A stretch of 64,000 nucleotides of DNA from Ascochyta rabiei (Eukaryota > Ascomycota > Dothideomycetes > Pleosporales > Didymellaceae): positions 295,501 to 359,500 of the forward strand of contig NC_082408.1 in assembly GCF_004011695.2 (NCBI RefSeq), given 5' to 3'. A model generated the notes under the pieces. That model saw only the letters and a program-made list of their open reading frames with translations, did no database searches and was not told the DNA's origin. The stretch's first letter is position 1, and each line of letters opens with the position of its first letter. A program made the position numbers and the translations under genes. This document shows positions 48,324 to 60,163 of this stretch, one piece after another.

Positions 48324-49889
48324 ATGATGGACTCGAATGATGCCACGAATGGAATCGTACACGGAGGAAAGACGACGCGCATGGTACTTGCACCCAACGT
48401 AAACGATAGACTGCCTACCTCCGAAGCCCTACCGATCCGCGTGGGTAGGGTGCAGCAGATGTGGAAAGGCTTCGAGAAACAGCTGGTTGCGTACAATCTT
48501 GAGGCGCGCGGTATACAACGCGTGGAAACCGATGAGCGACATGATTTGCGCGCTCTGGGATATTCCCAGGTCGCTATCATGTGGTTCTCGGTCAATCTGG
48601 CAGCCAACAATATTACACTGGGCATGCTGGGCCCAGCTGTATTTGCGCTGGGCTTCGTCGACAGCTGTCTGTTGAGCGTATTTGGTGCGCTCGTAGGGTC
48701 TATGGTGGTCGCGTACATTGCAACCTTTGGCCCGAAAAGTGGCAACAGGACCATGATCTTCTCGCGGTACAGCATGGGATGGTGGCCTTCCAAGATCGTC
48801 GTCATCCTAAACATCATCGTCCTTCTCGGATACGGCATGATTGATTGCGTTGTCGCTGGCCAGATCCTGTCCGCGGTGTCGGGCAACACCATGTCTGTTG
48901 TAGTTGGCATCATCCTCGTTGCAGTCATCGCTTGGGCCATCACCACCTTTGGTTACCAGATCTTCCACTACTACGAGCGCTGGGCGTGGCTGCCGCAGCT
49001 CATTGTGCTTTGCATCTTGGCCGGTGTTGCTGGACCTCAGTTCAACATCTCTGCTGCCTCGCATGGTGACGAGAATCCGGACACCATCATTGGCAACAGG
49101 ATTAGCTTCTTCGGCCTCACCCTTGCGGCAGCTATCACCTACGGCGGCGGTGCAGCTGACTATTTCGTTTACTATCCCGAACACGCCTCCTCTATCAGGA
49201 TCTTTGGTATGACCCTGTTTGGCCTTATCTGCAGCTTTGCTTTTGCCTTTGTCCTCGGCATTGGCCTGGCCTGTGGAATGCTGGTTAACACTGAGTGGAA
49301 AGCAGCATATGGTACTTCGCAGGGCGCACTCATCGTCGAAGCGTATCGGCCCTTGGGCGTCTTTGGCTCCTTCTGCGGCGTCTTAGTTGCGCTCGGCCTT
49401 GTCGCCAACCTCATTGTGCCCACCTACTCGTCTGGAATCGACGCGCAAATCCTCGGCCGCTGGGCTGGTTTCGTGCCTCGCGTAATCTGGAACACAATCG
49501 GCGTTATCATCTACACGGTATGCGCACTCGCCGGACGCGCTCACCTTGCTGGAATATTTACGAATTTCCTTGCGCTGATGGGATACTGGGTATCGATTTG
49601 GATCGCCATTGTGCTTGAGGAACATCTCATCTTCCGCAGGAAGACGGGCTGGAATTGGGATGTGTGGAACCAGCAGAAGAAGCTGCCACTGGGGATTGCA
49701 GCATTCGTTGCATTCGTCATAGGCTGGGTGGGCGCGATCTTGTGCATGGCACAGGTCTGGTATTATGGACCGATTGCGCGTCTCGTGGGTACCTATGGCG
49801 CTGACCTGGGCAACTATGTTGGCTTTGCATGGGCTGCGCTGGTGTACCCGCCGTTGAGGGTGTTGGAAATCAAGAAATCTGGCAGGTGA
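48324..49889 (+). CDS. NCS1-family purine-cytosine permease (Fcy2/FcyB-like)
   Basis: This is a 521-residue single-exon membrane protein with about 12 hydrophobic segments. Family marks include the N-terminal G-I-Q-R-V-E-T-D-E-R, then W-F-S-V-N-L-A-A-N-N-I-T-L-G (first membrane segment), G-P-K-S-G-N-R-T-M-I-F-S-R-Y, I-T-Y-G-G-G-A-A-D-Y-F-V-Y-Y-P and N-L-I-V-P-T-Y-S-S-G-I-D-A-Q. NCS1 permeases import purines and cytosine with protons at the plasma membrane. Two ATGs (48324, 48327) are adjacent; the first is used here. It is the first intact gene after the transposon island. Confidence 0.93.
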   Translation: MMDSNDATNGIVHGGKTTRMVLAPNVNDRLPTSEALPIRVGRVQQMWKGFEKQLVAYNLEARGIQRVETDERHDLRALGYSQVAIMWFSVNLAANNITLGMLGPAVFALGFVDSCLLSVFGALVGSMVVAYIATFGPKSGNRTMIFSRYSMGWWPSKIVVILNIIVLLGYGMIDCVVAGQILSAVSGNTMSVVVGIILVAVIAWAITTFGYQIFHYYERWAWLPQLIVLCILAGVAGPQFNISAASHGDENPDTIIGNRISFFGLTLAAAITYGGGAADYFVYYPEHASSIRIFGMTLFGLICSFAFAFVLGIGLACGMLVNTEWKAAYGTSQGALIVEAYRPLGVFGSFCGVLVALGLVANLIVPTYSSGIDAQILGRWAGFVPRVIWNTIGVIIYTVCALAGRAHLAGIFTNFLALMGYWVSIWIAIVLEEHLIFRRKTGWNWDVWNQQKKLPLGIAAFVAFVIGWVGAILCMAQVWYYGPIARLVGTYGADLGNYVGFAWAALVYPPLRVLEIKKSGR

Positions 49890-50247
49890 ACATTGGTGGG
49901 GGGGTTGTGGACGGTGTCAGCGTTTTTTGCCCTGCTCGTTCGAGCAGTAGCGCCATGCTTGCTATGATCAATCAGGAGGTCTTAGATGTTGGAGCACTTC
50001 TCTGGCTCTGCTCTTTTAGTAGGTCACGCTGTACATATCACACCGTGGTTTTCGATGCTTTTTGTATCGTTCAAGCTTGGTCTTTTGATTCTCAGTCTCT
50101 CACTCACCGTGTCACTCCTACTTGTTTTGGGGCCAAGCTTAGCGTCGCCTTCACCGCAGCTGCTAATTTCCTCTTTCCCACAAAACCTTGACAACTTACA
50201 GCCCCACCAAACATCTTCCCTTTACCATCTTGCCGCATCGTCGCACG
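49890..50247. other. Intergenic region
   Basis: It holds the 3' end of the permease gene and the promoter and leader of the coiled-coil gene. Pyrimidine-rich patches occur near 50085-50190. No gene is seen. Confidence 0.4.
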
Positions 50248-52036
50248 ATGAAGAGATCCGTCACGACCATTCCCAGCAGCAAGATGCTCGCTTGTAGGAC
50301 TACAAACAAACCCACCTGCGTCCGCAGATGCTCAGCTAACGCAACCCCAGACGCTGATGACGACTTAATCAGCCTCGCTGACTCTGTTCTTGAGAGCAGC
50401 GTGGTCGTCAGTCCCACTTCGGTATCGATGACAGCCAATCGACGCAAGCCAGCACAGCGAGACAGCTTCTCCGACCTCACAGGCCTGATGAAGGCCAAGA
50501 AGCCGTACACGCCTATCCCACCATCTTCGCCAAGAATGCTATTATCGTTTGCGACCAATGGTGAGTTCACATCATACTTGAGTGACGACTGCGTACTGAT
50601 GATCTCCAGGCGTGCGATTCGCCAGCCGCGTCGCCAGCGGCGGCAGCATGGTTTCGCCTTTGGCACGACCTTACCACACCGATGGCTCCGTAGCGGCGTA
50701 TCTACAAGACCAAGCTCGCTCGCCTACCTCGGACGTGACTGAGCCTACCTCAGAATACAGACAGGATGACCTGCGGCGCCTCGAATCGATTATTCAGGAA
50801 CTCAAGGACCTTCCCATCGACGATGACGACAACACGACTATGCATCAACCCGCTCATACAACGTCTACAACCACCGCTGAGCCTCTCCTTCCCGGCTTTG
50901 AACCACTTTCCGTACGCGCTGGACCGATCTCCCCACCCACACCAACCGAGTCCACCAGACCCATGGTGCTGGAGGAATCCGTGGTGCGTGTCACCATGCA
51001 TGTTTGGGACGCCATGCACAGAGATCTGGAAGCACTCAAGAACGAGAAGCGGGTGCTGGAGACCAAAATTGCGCGACTGGAGAAGCAGAAGGCTAACCAT
51101 CATGTGGAGGAACACAACGACGAAGAGCTAACGCAGATTGGCAAGCTTCAGTTCCAGAATGAGCAGAACAAGACGCAAAAAGCAACGATGGCTCGAGCTC
51201 TGTCGGAGAAGGACATCCAGATCAAAGAACTGCAGCTGGAGATCAACAATTTCAAGGACAGTATGGAGATCACGGCAAACGCAGTCAAAGACCACGCTGA
51301 TGCTATTGCGCAACGCGACTATCTCCAGGCTATATCGAGGGACGACGGAGATGGTGCCTCATGCCTCCTTGCCAACTTGACTGACGTCAAGAATTGCGAG
51401 ATCGAAAGTCTGTCAAAAAAGATGGACGACCTTCAGGAGAAACTTGAGGTCTCCAAGATAGAACGCGGCGCGGTTGCCAACTCCAACGAACTCAAGGCTA
51501 CAGCACAGAATCATCTTGATCTACTCAATCAGCGTGAAAAGCTACTTCGATCCTCGCAGGAGAGGTACGCAGCCGAACATACGAAGGTGGGCAAGCTTGA
51601 AGACGACCTTGAAGATCTCCAGCAAAAGCTAAATCAGGTTGGTGACCTGCAAGCCATGCTCTGCGAAAAGAGCAGCGAGTGTGACCGCTACCGTAACCAG
51701 CTCAAGAACCAAGAGAAACGTGTCGAAGATCACAAGCAGCGTGCTCTGCGTGCATCCAACAATGGAGCAGCTCTCCGCGGCGCTGCCCACTTGGTGAAGC
51801 CGCATGCAAGCACCAAATTTTCTGTACTTGCCCTTGGTTGCTCCGAATGCTACGCCAAGAATTTATACTGCGATAACAAGGCTCGCTGCCGCAGCTGCAC
51901 GGAGAACAACGAGAAATGTGCTCGCTGGCGATGCAGTCTTTACCACATTTTGGGTCAATGCCCAGACACCCCATGCCGTTTCCCTCATGATGAACAAGGC
52001 TGGCTCTGTCACGTTGAGCCGAGACCCCAGTGGTGA
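50248..52036 (+). CDS. Coiled-coil protein with C-terminal Cys/His-rich zinc-binding-like domain
   Basis: There are two exons, 50248-50560 and 50610-52036. The 49-nt intron (GTGAGT, CTGAT branch, TCCAG; phase 1) joins F-A-T-N-G-V-R-F-A-S, giving 579 residues. The middle (about 245-500) is heptad-rich coiled coil. The C-terminus has many Cys: C-S-E-C-Y-A-K-N-L-Y-C, C-R-S-C-T-E-N-N-E-K-C, then C-S-L-Y-H and C-P-D-T-P-C-R-F-P-H, the last resembling a CCCH finger. It could bind RNA or protein partners; no function is assigned. I chose the ATG at 50248 because no ATG lies upstream in the open frame. Confidence 0.75.
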
Positions 52037-52126
52037 GGGAATGCCGATGGTCGGGAAGCAAATGAAACTTAAGGCTCCAATCACAGGCTGGTGGCGGCAG
52101 TGCCTATTTGCTAGCTTTTAGTAGAC

Positions 52127-53071
52127 ATGACAGGCTTTTTGATCAATAATTTGACCATCTTGATATGCTGTGCAGACAGCAAGCTACAATACCACAGACA
52201 CCAAATATTCCATAGTTTCAAGATCTGCATGATGACCAATCTCGGTAACTCTTCTTCCTCCCCAGCCTGCCATATATTTCTCGGTTCTCAACTCCCTGCT
52301 CCTTGGCCCTTCCTTGAGATGCTCACAATTTCATCTTCACGTCTCGGCACCACTTCAACGCTCATTAATTTTCTCTTATCCGCCTCACAAGTCCTCATCT
52401 GGCTCACTCAACATGTGTGTAATCCCTGTAGTCTCACTAGCTGTCGTGTTCCAGTCGAGCGTAGATACGTTTTCTCGTCGGAGAATTCACTTCAACGTCT
52501 CAACAAAGCAGTCGAAGCGCGGGACATGGCTGTGCAAGTAAAGGGCGATGTTATGATGGCACTCCATACCGCATTAGAAGAGACACGATTAGTCAGGGAG
52601 GAGGCTAAGTCACTCCTTCGCGAACCAAGCGCATCGAAATGTCGAATATCTACACTCAAGAGCAAATCCTTGTTTTTGAGAAATGAGGTATTAAAATTTG
52701 CTGAGCGGAATCGAGGAGAGAAGGAGAGTGTGGCGGAGGCTGCTAAGTACATTCGATGCAGGATCGAGCATTTGGTACAACAGAAAACTCAGAAGCAACA
52801 GGTGGTAGCGGGTAGCCTGAGGGAGGTGGAGGTTAGGAATGTACAGCTAGAGAGCTCGCTAGTCTTGATGAGAGAAGAGGGGCAGGATCGTGGTCGGGAA
52901 AGTATCATGGATATTGCGGCCGTGCAGATCGATAAGGAGCATGAGGGACAAGGGTGGCATGGTATATGGGGCTTGAGTTGGTGGAGTCCCAACGTCTGGG
53001 GTGTGTGGAAAGAAGAGGAGCGTTCATTATCTAGGTTTGGACCTGGAAATGGCTCGCAGCAGCAGCAGTAG
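52127..53071 (+). CDS. Hypothetical coiled-coil protein
   Basis: The open frame has 314 codons. The N-terminal third is hydrophobic and mixed, and may be leader or intron sequence read through. From about residue 125 the protein is a charged helix: L-N-K-A-V-E-A-R-D-M-A-V-Q, A-L-E-E-T-R-L-V-R-E-E-A-K, F-A-E-R-N-R-G-E-K-E-S-V-A-E. It ends W-W-S-P-N-V-W-G-V-W-K-E-E-E and a Gln run. It follows the other coiled-coil gene on the same strand. No family recognised; the start codon is uncertain. Confidence 0.5.
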   Translation: MTGFLINNLTILICCADSKLQYHRHQIFHSFKICMMTNLGNSSSSPACHIFLGSQLPAPWPFLEMLTISSSRLGTTSTLINFLLSASQVLIWLTQHVCNPCSLTSCRVPVERRYVFSSENSLQRLNKAVEARDMAVQVKGDVMMALHTALEETRLVREEAKSLLREPSASKCRISTLKSKSLFLRNEVLKFAERNRGEKESVAEAAKYIRCRIEHLVQQKTQKQQVVAGSLREVEVRNVQLESSLVLMREEGQDRGRESIMDIAAVQIDKEHEGQGWHGIWGLSWWSPNVWGVWKEEERSLSRFGPGNGSQQQQ

Positions 53072-53119
53072 TAAACTGGCATACAAAAGTTGCATTACAG
53101 CTACGCATAATTCAGCTAG

Positions 53120-54908
53120 TTATGTAGCAGTGCTGGTTTTATCTCCATTTAGTGCAATAATCTTTTGTGAACCGTGCTCAGCTGCTACTATCACAATTGC
53201 CATAGTATTACCCGTTGGCAGGTCCGCATGCATGCCAGCATCGACAACAAACAGATTGTCTGCACTATATCAGCATGTCATTCGGTCGTAATATAAAGTC
53301 TCAGATTACCTGTGCCATACACCTTACAATTGGTGTCGACCACGCTGGTGCCATTCTTCGTTCCGTCATCCGTGCCCATAATCGTGGTACCTATCATGTG
53401 TTGCCCTCCGATGACGACCGTCATGGGGTCCTTGGCACTAAGCGCGTACTCGAGGACGGACGCGCCAGTCGAGTTTGCAGGACCACTGTATACCAGGGTG
53501 CTGTTGGGTAGACGGCTTATGGCTAAGAGCTCGTCGACAGCTTTTATAATTGCCTCTTTGTCGGAGTCAGTTTGTAAGTGTGGGTTCTTCATCCACTCCG
53601 TTTTGCCTTCGGATGTAATGCCGAGAGTACCGGTTGAAGTGGAGTTGTGTGTGATGGCTACGAGGAATGTGACTGTGTTGTTTGCCAGTGCTACTGTGTC
53701 TATCTGAACAAAAGTTGTGTGTCCATCGTCGTTTGTGACGGTTGTGTAGGATGTGAGACGATTCCAAGACTGTGCGAGAGGGCCTGAGCCATGTGCATAG
53801 AGGTCAAGAATTTCTTCACTAGGGCTCCTGAGTTCGGTCTGGTTGAGGATGCTCGTGCCTCCAGGAACGTTGAACGAGAGTATGAGGATTGTATGGTCTC
53901 GAACGAAGCCGACTGGAGATTCACCCCATTCGCTCTTAGGTGGGAGCGTAACTCTGGTTGAGCCTGATTCGACGATACTGATCTGGTCTGATGGGCCAAT
54001 ACCGGAGTTGAACAGGATACGAGGACTCGACATGGCTCCAGCTGCGAGTTTCAATTTACCGCCTGGGCTGACGTTGATGATGGAGCGCTGGCCAACGGCG
54101 TCCTCAACCTCCACTCCAGTGACCGTCGATCTTGTTCGTACTGCACGTACGACTTTGGTGTGCAGCTGTAATTTGAATTTCGGAAGAACGTTTGCAAGTG
54201 GTAGATACGTGCCAACGGGGCCTGCTCGGAACCCTTCTTGTATGTTGAGCGCCGGGTGTGAGTAGACCTTGTACTTCTTATCTGGCTCTTCGTTTATATC
54301 GACTTGCTTGTAGCCACCCTAAGCGAAGAACTTCGACGCAACGTCCCACACAGCTTTGTCATAATATTGCCATCGGTAGAAGGACTTGTAGATCCAGGAT
54401 TGCGTTCGTACAAGCTTCTGGCCGCCGCCTCGACATCGGCCCATTTCCAACCCACAGGCCATTTATCGTCGAAGTCAAAGCTTGGTGGCCTGACAAATTG
54501 CATAGCATTCTCTACCGTGCCACCTCCAAGTATGCAACCGGCCAAGGCAGTTTCAGGCACATCTTTGCAGTACCCATCGTTTCCAGGCCAAGTCATTAAA
54601 GCGTAAAACAATCCCGGTACGTCATAAACAGTAAGCGTTTCGTTCCAAGGCGTGAGGAGATCTCCGCCTGACGAAAACAGAGAAGGTCCACCTCTTTCCA
54701 GTACAAGTACGGATTTACCTGTCTCAGCGAATCTTTCTGAAACGACTAAACCTGACGCACCACCTCCGACGACGATGTAATCGAATGTGGGGTTGTGCAC
54801 GGGCACAGTATAGTTACCCGATGTTGGTTTTGCTGTATTGCCTTGAGCTTGCACGTTGATGGCATTGGCCACAAGAGCAAATGATGAGATAACTCGTCTT
54901 CCGACCAT
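53120..54908 (-). pseudogene. CDH-type GMC oxidoreductase (flavin domain), broken
   Basis: From the ATG at 54908 there is a signal-peptide-like start, then the FAD fold Y-I-V-V-G-G-G-A-S-G-L-V, V-L-V-L-E-R-G-G and I-L-G-G-G-T-V-E-N-A-M. Further on are Y-S-H-P-A-L-N-I, G-P-V-G-T-Y-L-P-L-A, L-A-A-G-A-M-S-S-P-R and F-N-S-G-I-G-P. A 50-nt intron at 53260-53309 (GTAATC, CTGAT, CAG) joins V-Y-G-T|D-N-L-F-V-V-D-A-G-M-H-A-D-L-P-T-G-N-T. This is the flavodehydrogenase domain of cellobiose dehydrogenase without the haem domain. Two lesions break it: a one-base shift near 54366-54370 (before Y-Y-D-K-A-V-W-D) and a TAG at 54319-54321 (within F-F-A-*-G-G-Y-K). The rest of the frame is well kept, so inactivation looks recent, or one lesion may be a sequencing error. 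Confidence 0.8.
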
Positions 54909-55476
54909 ATTGACAACCCTGAAGGAGGTATATGAGATGTTTTTCAGACTGGTGTGCGGCAGTGGCTGAAGAACTCTCTGTTGTTATACTCGTTCCGAAC
55001 GCCGCTCCATCAGCCCTGCTGATAGTCTCAACCATGCTGACAGGACTAGAGAAGTGGTGCAGCGTCTTCTCGCAACACGTGATGCCGTGGCAGGTGACAC
55101 AGTAAATGCAGTCAGCACACCTGCAACGACGCTACCCAGTGGCAGCACCAATGGCTTGCCTTGTAAATTGGCATGCGTGTGCATAGTGCATGCTAGTTGG
55201 CTACGAAAAAGACCAAACACAATTTTGTGCTGTCTCTGAGTCTTGGAGAGTACCAGGGGCAGCTATCCAGATATATCGTAGGCTTGTCAGTATCCACATA
55301 TCAGGGCTGTTGCTCAAATAGGTATTGTTGAATACTTCTAGGCACATTACGAGGTGCAAACTTCTCAATTTATTATGTGACATTCATTCATCTAATACAG
55401 AAGCTTCGTTGGGTATTATCTCGTATCAATTATTGGCCATCATTATCTTAAACGCTGAGAGTCAGCAGTCCAGAGC
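54909..55476. other. Intergenic region, no gene seen
   Basis: It lies between the start of the GMC pseudogene and the stop of the PTR2 gene, both on the minus strand, and so contains the former's promoter. Short frames only. Confidence 0.4.
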
Positions 55477-57363
55477 CTAGCGGGTCTCATTCTTCTCGTC
55501 CCTGATGCTGTGCACCTCAAAATTCTCAGCATCTCCCTCGCCCCTACCGCCGACGTATTCACTCTTTTTGAGATTGTTGAGGGCGTCCTCCTCAGCGTCA
55601 GCCTTACGGAAAGTGAAGTAGAAACCTACGGCGCCAATGGCAGCAACAACAGCAACAGATCCATAGTTCCAAGTCAGGAGAGGATCATCAGACAAAGCGA
55701 CGAGAGCCTGTCCAAGAGCTGATGAGACAGCGTTGGTAGACAAAGCGATGGCCTGGACTGTCGACCTCATGTTTTGAGGAGCTTTTGTGTATGCGTACTC
55801 CAACTTAGTAATGGAAGCGAGCACCTCAGACATACCAACAAGACCGTAAGGGAACACCTGAACCCAGACAGAGATGTCAGCGCTGCAATCCTTGCCGGCC
55901 TTAGTCAACTTGTTGATTTGGTTGCCGCACGGACTCATCTTGTAGATGTAGTATTGTGTGACGCAAGCCGACACCATCGCCAAAGAACTCAGAGCAAATC
56001 CTGCGGTGATCTTCTTGATGGGTGAGAGAACGACGCCTGATTTGCGGAGAGCGGGGTAGATTATGAAGTCCATTATAGGAATTACGATGACGATGAAGAT
56101 CGGGTTGAGTTTGGCCACGATATCGTTCGGTGTACTCCCCAAATTCATCGTCCCGGCCTGGGAGACCAGGTTTCCCATCATTTGATTGTAAGCTAGCCAA
56201 TAGAGAGGGTACCAGAGGAAGACTTTACACGCGAGCACGCCACGGCGGACCTCATCGACCCAAGCGTCGTCAAAAGTCATGAAAGCTGGAAGACTCTCGC
56301 CACGAGCTTGTAACTGGCTAGGCTTGACACGATCCCAGAACAAAGGGTCCTTGAGAATGTTCTTGCGGTCGCTCTTCTTGGTTGCATAGCGGACAAGCTT
56401 CCACGCCTTGCCCATGACGGAACCGGTAGGAGGCGTGAGCTTGTACGTCTTCTTGAAGGATAAGAGAATGATAGGGCAGAGAAGGTAGCAGATGGTGGGC
56501 AACGTGAAGCTTAACCAGAAGCCGACAAAATGCTCAGAATAGACCATGGCGAGGGAACCAGTGAGGGAACCGGCGTTGATGAGTAGGTAAAAGTAGAGGT
56601 AGATACGAGCAGTCGTAGTAGCGGGATCTACGATCTCTTTCTTGCCATTCTTCCGGGTGCGCACGTATGCCTTCTGGTTCTTGTATTGCTCAGCGATCAG
56701 GGGCGAGATGTTGGACTTGAAGCCACCGGTACCAATTCCCATGATGATGAGGCCAACGGCGAAAATGCCCATGGCGACATTCGGTTTGACGATGACCTGA
56801 GGAATCGCCGAGAAGATCAGAACAATGTGACCGATGATAGAGATAATATTGGCCCATTGAATAGTCTTGTATCTGCCCCAATACTCATCGGCGATCCAGG
56901 CTCCGAAGAGTGGGGTGAAATAGGACCAAAATTGGTTAACTAACGGCGATATCAGTAATTGTTTCTGAAGACATCTTGATGATTACTTACAAGTAGTCAT
57001 ACCAGTTGAAGCCCGCTGACCCATGTTAAGCGCACCAGAACCGGGCTTCTTGAGAAATCCGGCTCCAGTCTTGCTACCTGGAGGAAGCTTCTTCTGGATG
57101 AAGTTGACGAACACAGCGGAAGTTCCGTAGTACGAGAAGCGTTCGACAAACTCGACGCTGGCGACAGTCCAAGCCGTCCATGGGATGCGACCAGGTACAC
57201 GGGGAAGCGTTGCCCATTCTTCCTCTGTAGGGAAAGGGCCCAGCAATCTTTCGTTCTCATTGTGATCCGAGTTTGTGTCGTTCAGATCGAGGGGGACTGG
57301 GTCGAAGATGGTTGCCCCCTTCGTAATCTCAAGGCTAGCCTTGGTGTTGGCATTGAGAGCCAT
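55477..57363 (-). CDS. PTR2/POT-family proton-coupled peptide transporter
   Basis: Two exons are predicted: 57363-56991 and 56939-55477. The 51-nt intron (56940-56990; GTAAGT, ACTGAT, TTAG; phase 1) joins G-M-T-T-F-N-Q-F-W-S-Y-F-T-P-L and gives 611 residues. Family signatures are V-E-F-V-E-R-F-S-Y-Y-G (first membrane helix), F-G-A-W-I-A-D-E-Y-W-G-R-Y (PTR2 signature 1) and G-I-G-T-G-G-F-K-S-N-I-S-P (around signature 2), with about 12 membrane segments and a charged C-terminus. It imports di- and tripeptides at the plasma membrane. No lesion is seen. Confidence 0.94.
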
Positions 57364-58499
57364 TGTGGTGAGGCCAGACGAGGTACGGTACAGAGGTGAA
57401 GGTCAAGGTGAAAGGTATAAAGCAGCGCGCGAAACGTGCGACTCTAGCTCAGCAACTCCTTTGCACGAGAATAAGGGAGTCAGAGGAATTGATTCGACTA
57501 AATCCTGGTGATCAAAGTAGACGATACCCCTCCTCATATATGCGCAATGCACAAGTCCAGGCCCGTTCCTTACTCTGGAGTTGCACAAGGATCGTACACG
57601 CGACACTGGATATGTCTCCACCTCGCAGAAGCAGACCATTTGTTATTCTGACCTCTTATCACCGGCACATTATCCTAAATGGAGACCCAAGACATTGCAT
57701 TTACGCCTCATACAAACGAAGGACCCTGCAGAAGCGCTGCTCTAACTCGGTCCCGTTGCTAAGCGCGTCTCTCGAGGCACGTAAGACCGTGGGATAAGAC
57801 CAGATCGTAGTGAGGCCCCGCACTTAGGATGAGAAAGGTAGGAGGATGGAAAGTCAAACGCCAATCCATGCAGAGATGTTGCCACGCTCGACCGTTAGAG
57901 CATTCGAAAAAGAGTCTCCAAGACCATGCTAAGATCGAAATGATAAGACACACTGAAGCTTCCTCGCTGCAACAGTAGAGTGCCCAGTTCTGCCAAGGTG
58001 TTGCAACAGTCAACTTCCTAATCAAGCAGCGGGCGATGGTAGCCAAGGGCTTGGTACTGGAGTGGCGGGATAACGAGGTTCCAGTATGACCATTTCCTGC
58101 CGGTAATCGAACAAGCGCCTCGTGATAATAGCGGCGGCACAGCACGCCGTTGGCAAAACGGGAAAGGATGAAGTTGTAGTCGTGAATTGCGTGTGGACTC
58201 TGGAGAGGACTTCACGCCAAGCACTGAGAGCACAGACGATGCATAGCCGCACGTTATCTAATCTTCAGCCGTTCCGCCGGCTAAACCCTAACAACTTTAG
58301 TAAAGTCTCGCAAACTCTAGCCAGGTCTCACAGCCAATCAAAGCCGTACAACTTCGATCCCATATCTTCCCGAGCTTCGCTCGTCATGGTTCGTCGCATA
58401 TCTGACCTGCTGCCTACCCCAATCATTCATTCGAATTAGAAGCCACATGAGCAGGATCAAAGATGAGTTCTTTTGAGTTGAAGCGCCAGATACGAGCAA
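57364..58499. other. Upstream of PTR2, no recognised gene
   Basis: Overlapping frames of 70-130 codons occur on both strands without known domains or consistent splice structure. The first few hundred bases are presumably the PTR2 promoter. Confidence 0.35.
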
Positions 58500-60163
58500 G
58501 ATTACCAGGATGGAGATCCTTCACGTGGATGTGCAGTGATCCGTCGTCTCACAAGGCAGGTAGGCACATTTTCAAGCAGCAACCTGTCAGACTTCGGTGG
58601 TGGGCATGCAGATAGTTGAGTGGCAAGTTGATCACATTGCCCGCTTGACGGAATGTCGTACCTACCACAGCTGATAAGGCTGCCTAGTGCCGTGTTCTCA
58701 CTGTCAAAGAGATGATATTCGTAAGCCCCTCCTGGTGCTCCAAATGAGTCGCATAGGCCGAAATCCATATCCGCCACCATCAAGAACGTTGCAGCCGCCC
58801 ATACTTCGGACTCGTGAACGCTTGCGTACTTCAGACGTATGACTCACCCATGTCATCGAGCGCCTCAAAGCTGAATGTTGTTGCGGTATTCCATGGTGGC
58901 TGGGTATCATTTGCGTCAGTCTCGGTTCGAGGTATACTCAAGCCGTTGGGATCATCGACAGCGCCCTTTACATGTTTGGCTATACCATGTGCCAAGTGAT
59001 CCATGTCCCAAATCCAGGGCTGCTCTGCCAACTAGATATGTTACGCGACCCGAAGACAGTCTGTAGAAACGGTTATGACTCTTATTTCATCCATTGCTAA
59101 CGCACAACTCTGGTCATGTTGTACCTTTTGGAAGATGAATCGTGCTCCTTGCACGCTGGTAGCGATAACGGCGGCGCCGTTTGGCGAGTTTTGGATCAGA
59201 TGAGCTCATCTCTTGGGGAGTTATTTTTACCGAAAGTTCATCAGCACAACCTAGTGCTTTCCGACTTCGGTAGCTGCAAAGTTCCTCTAACACGAATGAC
59301 TTTGTCATCGCAACTCTGTCAAAACATCTTGAAGGATATAATTACAAACGCACCTTAGCGCGATTACCACTTAGCGTCGATGCAGAAGTACATCTGTTCC
59401 AAAGCATGAAGTCAGGAGAAGAGAGTGTCTTGGGAAGGAAACGATGCTTGAAATATGAAATGAGCGTGTAGATCCGAATGAGAATACTTGAGAGCGTGTT
59501 CCCTCTTATGTGGGCTTTCCGACCACAGCATCACCGCACTGCTATCGCAGCGTGCACATGATTACCCACTGTTCTTCCCAAAACAGATGTGAACTTTGCG
59601 GTCCTTCCAAAGACAGCTTTGCCTCGGTGTGTGAATATCGGAACGCCATGACGCGGCGAACGATGGTCGGTTTCAAACACGCCGCTTCTACTGCAGGGTG
59701 CATTGAAGATACCGATGTAGTAAACATCGTGGATTTCCTATTGTGGAGTGAGGTTTCAATACCCCTGACTAAGTTCATAGCTTTGTCGGAAGTATCCGCC
59801 CATGCAGGGGTATAACAGCTTGCAGACGACGACGGCTATGGCTGGAGCAGGCACACTGGCCAGGATCTTCACCTCGGGCATTATGCCGCCTTATGCGTAA
59901 CCATCCTCAGGCCGAATAGGTCAGTAAGTGTTTTCGAGCATTCACCGCCTAGGTGCATCGCTGCTTGATTCCTGATAGGCCAGATCGACATTCCCCCCAA
60001 AACATCGTCCCGAGCGGACGGTCCATACCAGGATGATGATCAGAGAAGTAGCCTGAAGGCGAAGAGAAGCTTGCGTAGGATGTGGCCATGTCCAGCTGGA
60101 GAAGGGGCCCTCAATGAAGGCGAAAGCTGGCTGATTGTTTCTCCGGATCCTGGTCAAGGGCAA
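58500..60163 (-). other. Possible multi-exon minus-strand gene or remnant, unrecognised
   Basis: Some minus-strand segments look coding and are joined by plausible splice sites. One has N-S-P-N-G-A-A-V-I-A-T-S-V-Q-G-A-R-F (about 59190). An intron with a CGTAAC branch leads to A-E-Q-P-W-I-W-D-M-D-H-L-A-H-G and S-I-P-R-T-E-T-D, W-N-T-A-T-T-F-S-F-E-A-L (58870-59030). GTGAGT then leads to A-A-A-T-F-L-M-V-A-D-M-D-F-G-L-C-D-S-F (about 58790). A hydrophobic stretch I-L-A-S-V-P-A-P-A-I-A-V-V-V-C lies near 59860. I cannot assemble one clean frame and do not recognise a family, so it may be decayed. Confidence 0.3.

Noticed and set aside
48308..48946. 212-residue open frame antisense to the NCS1 permease
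   Set aside because: It lies opposite a conserved coding region and has no domain; a shadow of GC-biased codons.
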